The notes beneath the pieces were generated by a model. The model saw only the letters and a program-made list of their open reading frames with translations. It was not told the DNA's origin and ran no database searches. Below, piece after piece: positions 54,414-63,697 of a stretch of 64,000 nucleotides of DNA. This stretch comes from Oceanobacillus sp. HTM 045. Its GTDB lineage: Bacteria; Pseudomonadota; Alphaproteobacteria; Rhodobacterales; Rhodobacteraceae. Numbering within the stretch: the stretch's first letter is position 1; each line of letters starts with the position of its first letter. The stretch is from assembly GCA_009733745.1 (NCBI GenBank), contig WNWL01000006.1, positions 434,001-498,000 on the forward strand. Reading direction: 5' to 3'. Both the position numbers and the translations under genes were made by a program.

Positions 54414-54872
54414 TCAGCCGCCCTTCAGGCCCATCAGCCAGGCGACGAGGTCCTCGACCTCCTGCGCGGTCAGGAGCGGCCCGCCATAGAGCGGGTCGGT
54501 CGCCTCCATCCGCCCGCCGAGCGCGTAATAGGCCGGCATCTCCGTGCCCGGGGCCAGCAGGTGCGGCGCGACGATCCAGAGCCGCAGCGCGCCCTCCGTC
54601 CGCCGGTCCGCGAGGCCGGTCAGGTCGGGCGCCTGCAGGCCGCCCGCGTTGCCCTCCACCCCCGGCCCGCCCGGCGAGCCGTGGCAGATGTGGCAACGCA
54701 CCCGCTCCCGGTCGAAATAGAGCACCCTGCCCGCCTCCGGGTCCCCCGCGAGGCCGCCGAGCGGTTCGGGGATCTCAGCCCCGTCCACGATGGTGAACGG
54801 CACCACGTCGGACGCCGCGATGAAGCAGACGGCCGTGAGCAGGATCAGGGTTCGCATGAGGCGACGGGCCAA
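54414..54872 (-). CDS. SoxX-like periplasmic cytochrome c
   Basis: 152 residues with a signal peptide and a single heme site CHICH (Cys60, Cys63, His64). The rest matches the SoxX pattern: APDLTGLADRRTEGALRLWIV, GTEMPAYY (Met as distal ligand) and TAQEVEDLVAWLMGLK at the C-terminus. TTG at 54872 is preferred because GGAGGG lies five bases ahead; an ATG at 54857 has none. SoxX normally joins SoxA to couple thiosulfate to SoxY, but no soxA/Y/Z/B is visible. Confidence 0.85.
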   Translation of the reverse strand: MARRLMRTLILLTAVCFIAASDVVPFTIVDGAEIPEPLGGLAGDPEAGRVLYFDRERVRCHICHGSPGGPGVEGNAGGLQAPDLTGLADRRTEGALRLWIVAPHLLAPGTEMPAYYALGGRMEATDPLYGGPLLTAQEVEDLVAWLMGLKGG

Positions 54873-54898
54873 GAATTCCCTCCGGAAGCGGCGGGACG

Positions 54899-55492
54899 CT
54901 AGCCGTGCGCGCCGCCCGAGGCAAGGCCGGCGGGCTGGCAGTCGCGGCGCTCCAGCAGCATCAGCACCTCGCCGACGATGTCGTCGACCCGCCGCGACCC
55001 GTCGGCGCGGTGGACCATGCAGCCGAGCTGCCCGAGCCATTCCTCGTGCCGCGCGAGGCTCCGCCCCTGCCGGTCGCCCTCCTCGTAGGACGCGGCCCAT
55101 TCGAGGAAGCCCTCGGTCTCCGTATGCCGCCAGCCGCCGGGCGCGATCGCCTCCGCGCCGTAACGGCGGAGTTCCCGCGAGCGCAGCCGCTGCAGGCGCA
55201 GGCCCGGCGAGGTGTAGATAAAGACCACGAGGTCCAGTTCCGGCTCGATAGCCTCGCCCCAGCCGGTGATCGAGCCGCTCAGCACCCAGTCCGGCCGGGC
55301 GAGGAACACCGATTCCATCAGCGCCAGCCGCTCCGGTACGGGCCGCTCGAAGATGTAGGGCGGGTCGGTCGGGCGGAAGAAGTAGTCGTCGGTCTCCTGG
55401 TGCGGGCAGGCCAGCGCCCCCGCCAGCGCACGCCCCAAAGTGGTCGTGCCCGCCCCCGCTGCCCCGGTGACCAGAATGCGCCGTGTCGTCAT
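54899..55492 (-). CDS. P-loop nucleotide kinase-like protein (adenylate kinase type)
   Basis: 197 residues starting with TRRILVTGAAGAGTTTLGRAL, a Walker A loop of the NMP/adenylate kinase group with three Thr in place of the usual Lys-Ser/Thr (AAGAGTTTLG). Later DYFFRPTDPPYIFERPVPER and LRLQRLRSRELRRYG (lid arginines) support a small-molecule kinase. ATG 55492 has GGGAG ahead. It is 26 bases upstream of the cytochrome on the same strand. Confidence 0.8.
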   Translation of the reverse strand: MTTRRILVTGAAGAGTTTLGRALAGALACPHQETDDYFFRPTDPPYIFERPVPERLALMESVFLARPDWVLSGSITGWGEAIEPELDLVVFIYTSPGLRLQRLRSRELRRYGAEAIAPGGWRHTETEGFLEWAASYEEGDRQGRSLARHEEWLGQLGCMVHRADGSRRVDDIVGEVLMLLERRDCQPAGLASGGAHG

Positions 55493-55584
55493 CACCACTC
55501 CCGATTCCGCGGCATACTAGCATTATTCATATTGCAGCGCAGCATTCACTTGCGGCCACCCGCGCGGGGGACTAATTCCGAAGC

Positions 55585-55842
55585 ATGAGCATGATGCCGT
55601 CACCCGAGGACAAGCCCGCCGAGACGCTGGACACGCGCGGGATGTTGTGCCCGCTGCCGGTCCTCAAGCTCCGCAAGCGGCTCCAGCCGCTCGCCCCCGG
55701 CACCCGGATCGAGGTGCTGGCCGACGACCCCGCCGCATGGATCGACGTGCCGCATTTCTGCACGGAGCAGGGCCACCGGCTGATCAGCCAGGAAAAGGGC
55801 GCGGCGGATACGCTGGTCTTCATCGTCCAGAAGGCCGGCTGA
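55585..55842 (+). CDS. TusA-family sulfur carrier
   Basis: 85 residues with the sulfur-accepting motif LCPLPVLKLRK (Cys22) and the second conserved stretch DPAAWIDVPHFC. It carries persulfide sulfur for tRNA thiolation, molybdenum cofactor or sulfur oxidation. Encoded opposite to ccdA/SoxX, next to ChaN, twelve bases from its convergent stop. Confidence 0.9.
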   Translation: MSMMPSPEDKPAETLDTRGMLCPLPVLKLRKRLQPLAPGTRIEVLADDPAAWIDVPHFCTEQGHRLISQEKGAADTLVFIVQKAG

Positions 55843-55854
55843 CCCAGGCTCCCG

Positions 55855-56754
55855 CTAGTTCCCGCCGTACTTGCTGCGCAGTTCCGCGCACGGGTCGGGC
55901 CGCTCCGCGGGGGCAGTGAAGATCACGTAGTCATAGGGCGTCGGGTAGTCCTCCAGCGACAGCGCCTCGGGCGTCACCTCCACCATTCCCACCGTCACGA
56001 GCACGAGGTCAGGCGCCATCACGCCGAGATAGAACGGCACGCCCCGGTCGCGGCGCGCGTGGCCGTTGCCGGTGATCAGCGCCGCCCGGCCGTTGAACCC
56101 GAGTTGCTGCGCGCGCAGGAGCGCCGCGGCGAAGCGGGCGTCGCGCAGGCGCTGCGCCTCGATCATGCCGGGGATCATGTCCTCCGGCATCATGCCGCAA
56201 TGCGCCGCGATCATCTCGGCGACGAGATCGTCGCGGCCCGCCGATGCCAGTTCCCGGTCGAGGCCCCATTCCTTGGCGGACGGCCCCCAGACCTCCGCGG
56301 CGGTGCTCCGCATCGCGTTCATCAGCGTCTCCCGATCCACCCCGCCCCCGGCGACATAGGCGCCGGGGCTGGCGGCGATGATCTGCGCGTAGTCCGCCCA
56401 GTCGGGCCAGCCGAGATCGTCCCAGCCGATCTGCTCGCCGATGGTGTATGGGTCCGCGCCGTGGTGGATCAGGCCGTTGACGACGCTCTCCTCCCGGAAC
56501 GGGATCTGCTCGAAGGCCAGCCCGCCCGGCGCGAAACGCGACACGATCCGCGCCTGCTCGGCGTGGTGGAGGCCATTGTCGTGGACCTCGCCGAGGATGA
56601 CGAGATCGGCGCCCGCGACCGCCGCATCCAGCGCCGCCGCGTCCACCTCCACGCCCCGCGCGACGTCGAAGACCCGCCCCTCCAGCGGGTGCTCCCCCGC
56701 GAAGGCGGCGGTGCAGGCGAACGAAATGGCGGCGGCAACGGCGATCAGACGCAT
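55855..56754 (-). CDS. ChaN-like heme-binding / Tiki-fold secreted protein
   Basis: 299 residues, signal peptide ending FACTAAFAG, then DLVILGEVHDNGLHHAEQ (GEVHDNxxHH of the PF04187 ChaN/EreA-like fold), GLAFEQIPF and ALITGNGHARRDRGVP. ChaN binds heme at the outer membrane in other bacteria; no lipobox is clear here, so a periplasmic form is likely. Start 56754 has GGAG nine bases ahead. Confidence 0.85.
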   Translation of the reverse strand: MRLIAVAAAISFACTAAFAGEHPLEGRVFDVARGVEVDAAALDAAVAGADLVILGEVHDNGLHHAEQARIVSRFAPGGLAFEQIPFREESVVNGLIHHGADPYTIGEQIGWDDLGWPDWADYAQIIAASPGAYVAGGGVDRETLMNAMRSTAAEVWGPSAKEWGLDRELASAGRDDLVAEMIAAHCGMMPEDMIPGMIEAQRLRDARFAAALLRAQQLGFNGRAALITGNGHARRDRGVPFYLGVMAPDLVLVTVGMVEVTPEALSLEDYPTPYDYVIFTAPAERPDPCAELRSKYGGN

Positions 56755-56798
56755 CGGCGGAAACTCCCTCACGGCAGTGGGACTTTGCCAGCCCGCCG

Positions 56799-56842
56799 TG
56801 GCGAAGAAAAGTGGGCGGCGCCGGATCGCCCCGGCGCCGCCC
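56799..56842 (-). terminator. Terminator of the 408-residue gene
   Basis: A perfect 12-pair stem (GGGCGGCGCCGG and complement, loop of six) lies 55 bases beyond the stop; on the minus strand it is followed by ACTTTTCTTCG. Confidence 0.8.
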
Positions 56843-56896
56843 TGCCCGCTCGATGTCCCTCGCCTGCGAGCGGGACCCCGTCCCGCCGGCCCCGCG

Positions 56897-58123
56897 TCAG
56901 AGAGGATTCTTGGCCCAGGCCTCGCGCATCTTCGCGGCGATCTTGTCCAGCAGGCCCGCCTTCTGGGTGATGATGTGGGACTTGGGCGAGCTGTCGGCCG
57001 AGCCCTTGATCATGTCCATCACCCAGCCGAACTTCTCCTTCGCCTTGGCGTCGTGGAAGGTGATCGGGAAATGCGACGCGGCGACGAACTTCGCGGCGGA
57101 CTTCTGCACGTCGCTCACCGAGGTGATGGCGCTCTGGACCATGCCGGAGGACAGCACCTTCTGCGAAGAGGAGAAGGCCGCGGCCACGTTCGGGCTGCCG
57201 ATGTAATGCGCCGCGCCGAGGAACACCGCCCCGGCGAAGGGCGCCGCCGCGCAGGCCAGCTTGAACGTCTCGGTCGAAGGCCGGACCTTGCCGGCGACCA
57301 TGCCGCGGCACCGGTCGGTCGCCTTCCTGAACAGGAACGCCTGGGTGAAGTTGTAGGCGATGCCCATCACGGTCTCGACCACGGTGGCCGTGAAGGTCGC
57401 GATCGAGGCCGCGCCGACGGTAAACGCCTGCAGCAGCGCCATGCCGATCGACTTGGCGAAGTTGTAGGCCGCCTTGCCCGTGGCGCGGATCGTCTCGGCC
57501 CGGGCATATTTCTGGAAAGCGCCCATCGCGGTCGCCGGGATGCCCATGGCGATGTCGGCGGCGGCGGTGCTCATCCGGGCCAGCGAGTCGACCATGCCCT
57601 TGACGTTGATCGCCTCGTTCACCGCGTCGATGGTCGATTTCAGCGGACCGTAGAACGGCACGAGCTGCTTCATGACCTCGGGCGACAGCAGCGCCTTCTT
57701 CAGGTAGCCGAGCGCCACATTGAGGCCGACATTCAGGAGCCGGCAGAGCCGCTTCAGCCAGTCGTTCTGCTCGATCTTGGCGCGGACATAGTCCCAGATC
57801 TTGCCGATGTACTTGGCGACCTTGTCATAGGCGAAAGAGCCGGTGCTCTTGCCGAACTTTGACCAGTCCACGCTGTCCTTGTTGCCGCCGTTGAAGTTCT
57901 TGGTCTGCGCGACCGCAGTCTGGACGGCGCTGCACCCCTTGGTCAGGCTGTCCGAGGTCAGCTTCTCCCAGTCGCAGGTCAGCCCGCTGAGCAGCGCGAT
58001 GCCGCGTGTCACGCCCCGGACCCGGTCCCGGGCCAGCGACATCTTCTCGTCCTTGGTGAGCGTGATGACATCCTCGCTGATGCCATTGCCCCGTGTACGC
58101 GTGTTCTGCTTGTCAAAAGGCAT
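56897..58123 (-). CDS. Unrecognised 408-residue protein with hydrophobic helical centre
   Basis: I do not recognise it. The first 110 residues are charged and contain LSGLTCDWEKL and SKGCSAV-like TKGCSAVQ (two Cys). From about 150 to 310 long hydrophobic, Ala-rich helices follow (GMALLQAFTVGAASIATFTATVVE; LACAAAPFAGAVFLGAAHYIG). The C-terminus is basic and Lys-rich. No signal peptide. A ribosome site (AAAGGAC) and a dedicated terminator support a real single-gene unit. The amphipathic helices would suit membrane insertion (a pore or a phage/tail-type effector), which is a guess. Confidence 0.72.
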   Translation of the reverse strand: MPFDKQNTRTRGNGISEDVITLTKDEKMSLARDRVRGVTRGIALLSGLTCDWEKLTSDSLTKGCSAVQTAVAQTKNFNGGNKDSVDWSKFGKSTGSFAYDKVAKYIGKIWDYVRAKIEQNDWLKRLCRLLNVGLNVALGYLKKALLSPEVMKQLVPFYGPLKSTIDAVNEAINVKGMVDSLARMSTAAADIAMGIPATAMGAFQKYARAETIRATGKAAYNFAKSIGMALLQAFTVGAASIATFTATVVETVMGIAYNFTQAFLFRKATDRCRGMVAGKVRPSTETFKLACAAAPFAGAVFLGAAHYIGSPNVAAAFSSSQKVLSSGMVQSAITSVSDVQKSAAKFVAASHFPITFHDAKAKEKFGWVMDMIKGSADSSPKSHIITQKAGLLDKIAAKMREAWAKNPL

Positions 58124-58421
58124 GTCCCGTCCTTTCTGGGCTATCCGACCTCTTTCGTGGCTGCTTCCGAACCGGCTCCCCCCGTTCGGATTGCGGCCAG
58201 ATGGGTGGGAAAGGCCACAACCGGAAGACGTTTCTGGATTCCGGGAAACCCAAAACGCGAGTCAGTTGCAAAACAGGTACTTGGAGGCCGTTTCAACCGT
58301 ATCGCGACGTATTGGCGACAGCGCGCGTGCCCGGTTGGCCGCAGTGCAAAAATCGGGATATAGTCCCCGCGCGAAACGGGGTGCCGCAGCGCGCCATGAA
58401 AAGGGTGAGGAATTCGCCGAG
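58124..58421. other. Divergent gap before the micro-lipoprotein and XpaC
   Basis: 298 bases between two divergent genes. It is slightly less GC-rich in 58200-58330. I see no RNA gene or repeat; promoters for both sides must lie here but I could not pick boxes with confidence. Confidence 0.5.
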
Positions 58422-58526
58422 ATGAGATGGCTGGCCTTTGCGGTTCTGAGCGTGGTCGTTCTCGCGGCCTCGTGCCAGGCTTGGCGGGAGCCCCATGACC
58501 GCCCCGCGGCGGAGGGCACGTCTTGA
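58422..58526 (+). CDS. Micro-lipoprotein of 34 residues ahead of XpaC
   Basis: Starts MRWLAFAVLSVVVLAASC: a lipoprotein signal with lipobox LAASC (Cys18), leaving only a 17-residue hydrophilic mature peptide. Its TGA overlaps the TTG start of the next gene. GAGG stands ahead with long spacing. Too short to match a family; the overlap and clean signal make it likely real. Confidence 0.6.
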   Translation: MRWLAFAVLSVVVLAASCQAWREPHDRPAAEGTS

Positions 58527-59476
58527 CGGCGCGCAGGTTCGGCGGCCCGAACAGCCCCGGCGGCGACCCGAGACCCGGCAGCGCATCGCGCATCGGCGGC
58601 GCGGGCAGCGCGGGCGGTAAGAACCCGTTCAAGGGCCGCGCGGCGGCGAGTGTCGATATCCGCACGCTGCTTCTCTTCGCGCTCCCGACGCCGCTGCTGA
58701 TCTCCGCCTTCGGCTCGATCTTCAAGGCGGAGCCGATGGGGGCGATCTTCGACCTCGGGGCCTATGCGCTGATCCTGTTCGGCGCGTTCCTGACACGCGA
58801 GGGACAGAAGGCCGAGAGCGCCTTCCGCCGGCGCATGATCGCCAAGCCCCCCGCCTTCCCGCGCAAGATCGCCGGCGGGGTCTGCATCGCCGCCGGCGTG
58901 GCCATCGCGGTGATGTTCGGCTGGAAGGCCGGCTCCGAGAGCGGCTTCTTCACCCAGATCATGACCACGGTGCTCTTTGCCGCGCTGGCTCTCGGCAGCC
59001 ACCTCGTCGCCTTCGGTGTCGACCCGATGAAGGCCAAGGGGCTCAAGGGCGACGGCATCTCCGAGGCGGAGGCGCTGCGCGTCTCCGAGGCGCTGGAGAA
59101 GGCCGAGACCTATGTCGCCGAGATCCACGGCCACGTCGCGACGCTGAACGACCGCGACCTGACCGAGCGGGTGGACACCATGCTCGCCGCGGTACGCGAG
59201 ATGCTGCGGATGGTCGAGGAGGACCCGCGCGACCTCAACCGCGCGCGGCGTTATCTCGGCGTCTACCTGCGCGGCGCGCGCGACGCGGCCGAGAAGTTCG
59301 CCACCAACAACGAGCGCCTGAACGACCCCGCGATCCGCGGCGAGTTCGTCGCGCTGATCACCGACATGGAAGACAGCTTCGTCCGCGGGCGCGACATGCT
59401 GCTCCAGGACAACCGCACCGATCTCGAGGTCGAGATCGAGGTGCTGCGAGAACGCCTCCAGCAGGAAGGCGTCTGA
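58523..59476 (+). CDS. XpaC-family protein (5-bromo-4-chloroindolyl phosphate hydrolysis protein)
   Basis: 317 residues. N-terminal 45 residues are Gly/Ser/Pro-rich; two hairpins of membrane segments follow (LLLFALPTPLLISAFGS; IFDLGAYALILFGAFL; VCIAAGVAIAVMFGW; VLFAALALGSHLVAFG), then a cytosolic helical domain (SEALEKAETYVAEIHGH onwards). XpaC is nearly always next to TelA, as here. The start is TTG at 58523 with GGAGG eight bases ahead. Role unclear. Confidence 0.85.
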   Translation: MTARRFGGPNSPGGDPRPGSASRIGGAGSAGGKNPFKGRAAASVDIRTLLLFALPTPLLISAFGSIFKAEPMGAIFDLGAYALILFGAFLTREGQKAESAFRRRMIAKPPAFPRKIAGGVCIAAGVAIAVMFGWKAGSESGFFTQIMTTVLFAALALGSHLVAFGVDPMKAKGLKGDGISEAEALRVSEALEKAETYVAEIHGHVATLNDRDLTERVDTMLAAVREMLRMVEEDPRDLNRARRYLGVYLRGARDAAEKFATNNERLNDPAIRGEFVALITDMEDSFVRGRDMLLQDNRTDLEVEIEVLRERLQQEGV

Positions 59477-59499
59477 GTTACCGGCAGAGGAGACCACCC

Positions 59500-60747
59500 A
59501 TGACCGAGACCACCGCCGCAACCGGCCTTCCCGACTCGGCCAGGGCCAAGGCAGAAACCGCGCTCGCCGAGGCCGAGGCGCTCACCGCCACCGTGATCCC
59601 CGAGATCAAGGGCGAGATCGTGCCGGTCGACCAGGCTGACCCGGAGATGAAGGCCGAGATCGAGCGCCGCATGGCCGAGATCGACATGACCAACACCCAG
59701 TCGATCATCAAGTTCGGCGCGGGCTCGCAGGACCGGCTTTCGGCCCTCTCCGACCAGATGCTCGAAGGCGTCCGCAACAAGGACGTGGGCCCCGCCGGCG
59801 ACAGCCTGCGTTCGATGGTCACCACCATCCGCGGCTTCGACGCCGAGGAGCTGGACCCGAACCGCAAGCGGAGCTGGTTCGAGCGCCTGTTCGGCGCCGC
59901 CAAGCCCGTCGCCGACTTCATCGCCCGCTACGAAGGGGTCCGCGGCCAGATCGACAACATCACCGAGGAGCTGCTCGACCACGAGCACGTCCTCCTGAAG
60001 GACGTGAAGTTCCTCGACAAGCTCTACGAGGAAACCCTCGCCTTCTACGACGAGATCGGCCTCTACATCGCCGCCGGCGAGGCGAAGCTCGCGGAGCTCG
60101 ACGCCGAGACCATCCCGGCCAAGGAGCAGGAAGTCGCCGGCGCCCCCGAGGAAGAGGGCGTGATGAAGGCGCAGGAGCTGCGCGATCTCCGCTCCGCCCG
60201 CGACGAGTTGGAGCGCCGCATCCACGACATGAAGCTGACCCGCCAGGTCACCATGCAGCAGCTCCCCTCGATCCGGCTGGTGCAGGAGAACGACAAGAGC
60301 CTGATCAACAAGATCAACTCGACCCTCGTGAACACTGTGCCGCTCTGGCGCACCCAGCTCGCGACCGCGGTCACGATCATGCGCTCGAAGGACGCCGCCG
60401 GCGTCATCAAGGAGGCGTCCGACCTCACCAACGAGCTGCTGACCAAGAACGCCGACAACCTGCAGGCCGCCAACCGCGACGTGCGCGAGCAGATCGAGCG
60501 GGGCGTGTTCGACATCGAGGCGGTGAAGCACGCCAACAAGACGCTGATCGCCACCATCGAGGAAAGCCTCGCGATCGCCGACGAGGGCAAGCGCAAGCGC
60601 GCCGAGGCCGAGACCGCGATGATCGAGATGGAGCACGAGCTCAAGGCCACCCTCGCCGCCGCCAAGGCCCGCGCGCAGGGCGCGACCGACACGGTCGCCG
60701 AGGCGATCGACGGCACTGATACGCCCGAGGCGCCGAAGGCCGGCTGA
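59500..60747 (+). CDS. TelA / toxic anion resistance protein
   Basis: 415 residues, soluble, nearly all helical with coiled-coil stretches. Hallmarks: GSQDRLSALSDQML, FERLFGAAKPVADFIARY, LDHEHVLLKDVKFLDKLYE, MQQLPSIRLVQENDKSLI and LVNTVPLWRTQLATAV. The TelA family was found with tellurite resistance on plasmids; its biochemical work is not known. It follows XpaC by 23 bases with a good ribosome site. Confidence 0.92.
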   Translation: MTETTAATGLPDSARAKAETALAEAEALTATVIPEIKGEIVPVDQADPEMKAEIERRMAEIDMTNTQSIIKFGAGSQDRLSALSDQMLEGVRNKDVGPAGDSLRSMVTTIRGFDAEELDPNRKRSWFERLFGAAKPVADFIARYEGVRGQIDNITEELLDHEHVLLKDVKFLDKLYEETLAFYDEIGLYIAAGEAKLAELDAETIPAKEQEVAGAPEEEGVMKAQELRDLRSARDELERRIHDMKLTRQVTMQQLPSIRLVQENDKSLINKINSTLVNTVPLWRTQLATAVTIMRSKDAAGVIKEASDLTNELLTKNADNLQAANRDVREQIERGVFDIEAVKHANKTLIATIEESLAIADEGKRKRAEAETAMIEMEHELKATLAAAKARAQGATDTVAEAIDGTDTPEAPKAG

Positions 60748-60766
60748 ACCCGGAAAGGCAAACGGC

Positions 60767-60788
60767 GCGGGCCGCCCTAGCGGCCCGC
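60767..60788. terminator. GC hairpin between convergent telA and RHH genes
   Basis: GCGGGCCGC and GCGGCCCGC form a nine-pair stem with loop CCTA. The loop contains the RHH stop codon on the minus strand. No T-tract. Confidence 0.4.
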
Positions 60789-61028
60789 CTTCACCTGCTC
60801 CAGCACGTATACGCGGATGGCGCTCGCCAGCGAGACTGCGGGCGAGCGCGCCTCGTCCAGCCGCGCGGCGAGCGTGTTGACCGAGATGTCCTCCTCCGCG
60901 GCAAGGCGGCGGAACTCCTTCCAGAAAACCTCTTCCAGCGAGACGGACGTGCGGTGCCCCTGGAGCGTGAGCGACCGTTTCAGCGGCGCGCCCTCCTCGA
61001 CGCCCGCACCGGTCTCCTCACTCGTCAT
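60777..61028 (-). CDS. Small ribbon-helix-helix protein
   Basis: 83 residues: LKRSLTLQGHRTSVSLEEVFWKEF gives the ribbon and first helix, LAARLDEA and SLASAIRVYVLEQV the second. Likely DNA-binding dimer of the RHH_4 type. The start overlaps the end of the DUF4169 gene by 11 bases. Target unknown; the same pair stands near fumC in other Rhodobacterales. Confidence 0.85.
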   Translation of the reverse strand: MTSEETGAGVEEGAPLKRSLTLQGHRTSVSLEEVFWKEFRRLAAEEDISVNTLAARLDEARSPAVSLASAIRVYVLEQVKAGR

Positions 61029-61206
61029 CGTTCTCTCGCCGATGTGCGTCGAGCGTGCGCTCGGCCTTCTCGGCCCGCGCCTGCTCCAGGTCGCGCTCGG
61101 CCTTCGTCCGCCCGTGCTTCGCCGCGTTGGCGTCGGCCGTCTTTCGGGCATCGGCCCGCGCGGCCTGCTTGCGCCGTTGTCGCAGGTTGATAATCTCCGC
61201 ACTCAT
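61018..61206 (-). CDS. DUF4169 family small basic protein
   Basis: 62 residues, strongly charged single helix: AEIINLRQRRKQAARAD, KHGRTKAERDLEQARAEK, LDAHRR near the end. GGAGG lies five bases before ATG 61206. Function unknown; operon with the RHH protein. Confidence 0.85.
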   Translation of the reverse strand: MSAEIINLRQRRKQAARADARKTADANAAKHGRTKAERDLEQARAEKAERTLDAHRRENDDE

Positions 61207-61275
61207 TCCCGCCTCCTCTCGACGCAACCACTCTGCACCGGACGGGCGGCTCCGGGAAAGGGGAGTATCGCAGGC

Positions 61276-61722
61276 ATGGCGACCACCAACCGCGCCTACG
61301 GGATGCGCGGCGCGGCGATCGCGCTCGGGATCACGGCCATCGCCGCCGCGACGCAGGGCGTGCTGACCGCCGTCACCGGCGTGATCGCGCTGGAGATCCT
61401 CTGCGCCGTGGTGATGGCCATCGCGCTGGTGATCGCTGGCGCGACTTCCGCCCGCCAGACCTGGCCCGGCGCCGCGGCGCTCGCCGTCTTCATGGGGGTG
61501 CTGTTCTTCTGGCTGCGCTGGACGCTCTGGTCCTTCATGTCGGGCGGCGCGGAGGCGGCACTCGCCTTCGCCCTCACCCCGCCCTGGCTCTGGTACCCGG
61601 CGATGGACACGCTCTCCGCCACCGGCGCGATCACCGGCAACACACTCTGGATCATGGAAGGCGCGACCATGCTCGCCGCCGCCGCCACCGGCTGCCTGCT
61701 GGGATACGAGCCGAAGGAGTGA
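61276..61722 (+). CDS. Small membrane protein, unknown function
   Basis: 148 residues with four hydrophobic segments (AIALGITAIAAATQGVLTAV; ILCAVVMAIALVIAGA; AALAVFMGVLFFWLRW; LAAAATGCLLGYE). ATG 61276 follows GGGGAG. It is divergent from the DUF4169/RHH pair. No recognisable family. Confidence 0.7.
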   Translation: MATTNRAYGMRGAAIALGITAIAAATQGVLTAVTGVIALEILCAVVMAIALVIAGATSARQTWPGAAALAVFMGVLFFWLRWTLWSFMSGGAEAALAFALTPPWLWYPAMDTLSATGAITGNTLWIMEGATMLAAAATGCLLGYEPKE

Positions 61723-61749
61723 GGCCGGTCAGCGGGAGTTCACCGAGAG

Positions 61750-61818
61750 CTCTTGCAGGGTCAAGGACGCCCGAAGGGCGCCGCCGCAGGCGGGCGAAGC
61801 TCCTTGACGCTGCAAGAG
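61750..61818. repeat. Near-perfect 18-bp inverted repeat
   Basis: CTCTTGCAGGGTCAAGGA at 61750-61767 pairs with TCCTTGACGCTGCAAGAG at 61801-61818 in 17 of 18 positions, with a smaller GCCCGAAGGGC hairpin inside. It begins 28 bases after the stop of the membrane protein, as a terminator or a miniature element would. Confidence 0.7.
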
Positions 61819-61842
61819 GTCGACCGAGGCTGGAAGAAGCGA

Positions 61843-61867
61843 CCTGAGGAGCAAGCCGCTCCTCAGG
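61843..61867. repeat. Perfect 10-bp hairpin
   Basis: CCTGAGGAGC and GCTCCTCAGG are separated by five bases (AAGCC). No T-tract follows. Confidence 0.65.
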
Positions 61868-62022
61868 CGCTTCTCGGCAAGATGCACACGCCAGCCAGTC
61901 CGGGCAACTACGGCAAAGGCCCGCCCGCGTGTCCCCCGGCGCCGGGTGGGCGGGCGGGGGCGGCGGGGGTCACGCACGGCCGACGAGCGGTGCCTGAAGG
62001 GCGCCCGAGGAGGGCGTTCCCC

Positions 62023-63630
<1,608 letters not shown>

Positions 63631-63697
63631 GACGCGGGCTCCTTCGATTGAGGTGCCCGCTTCTATAGCCCTGCCTTGGCGGATTGCAAAGCCGGGC

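Larger units (their letters stand above)
61723..62022. other. Gap with inverted repeats between convergent genes
   Basis: 300 bases separating the membrane protein from the fumC stop. The proximal half carries two hairpin-forming inverted repeats (61750-61818 and 61843-61867). The rest is GC-rich with runs of C and G (61920-61975) and holds no gene that I can support. Confidence 0.6.
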
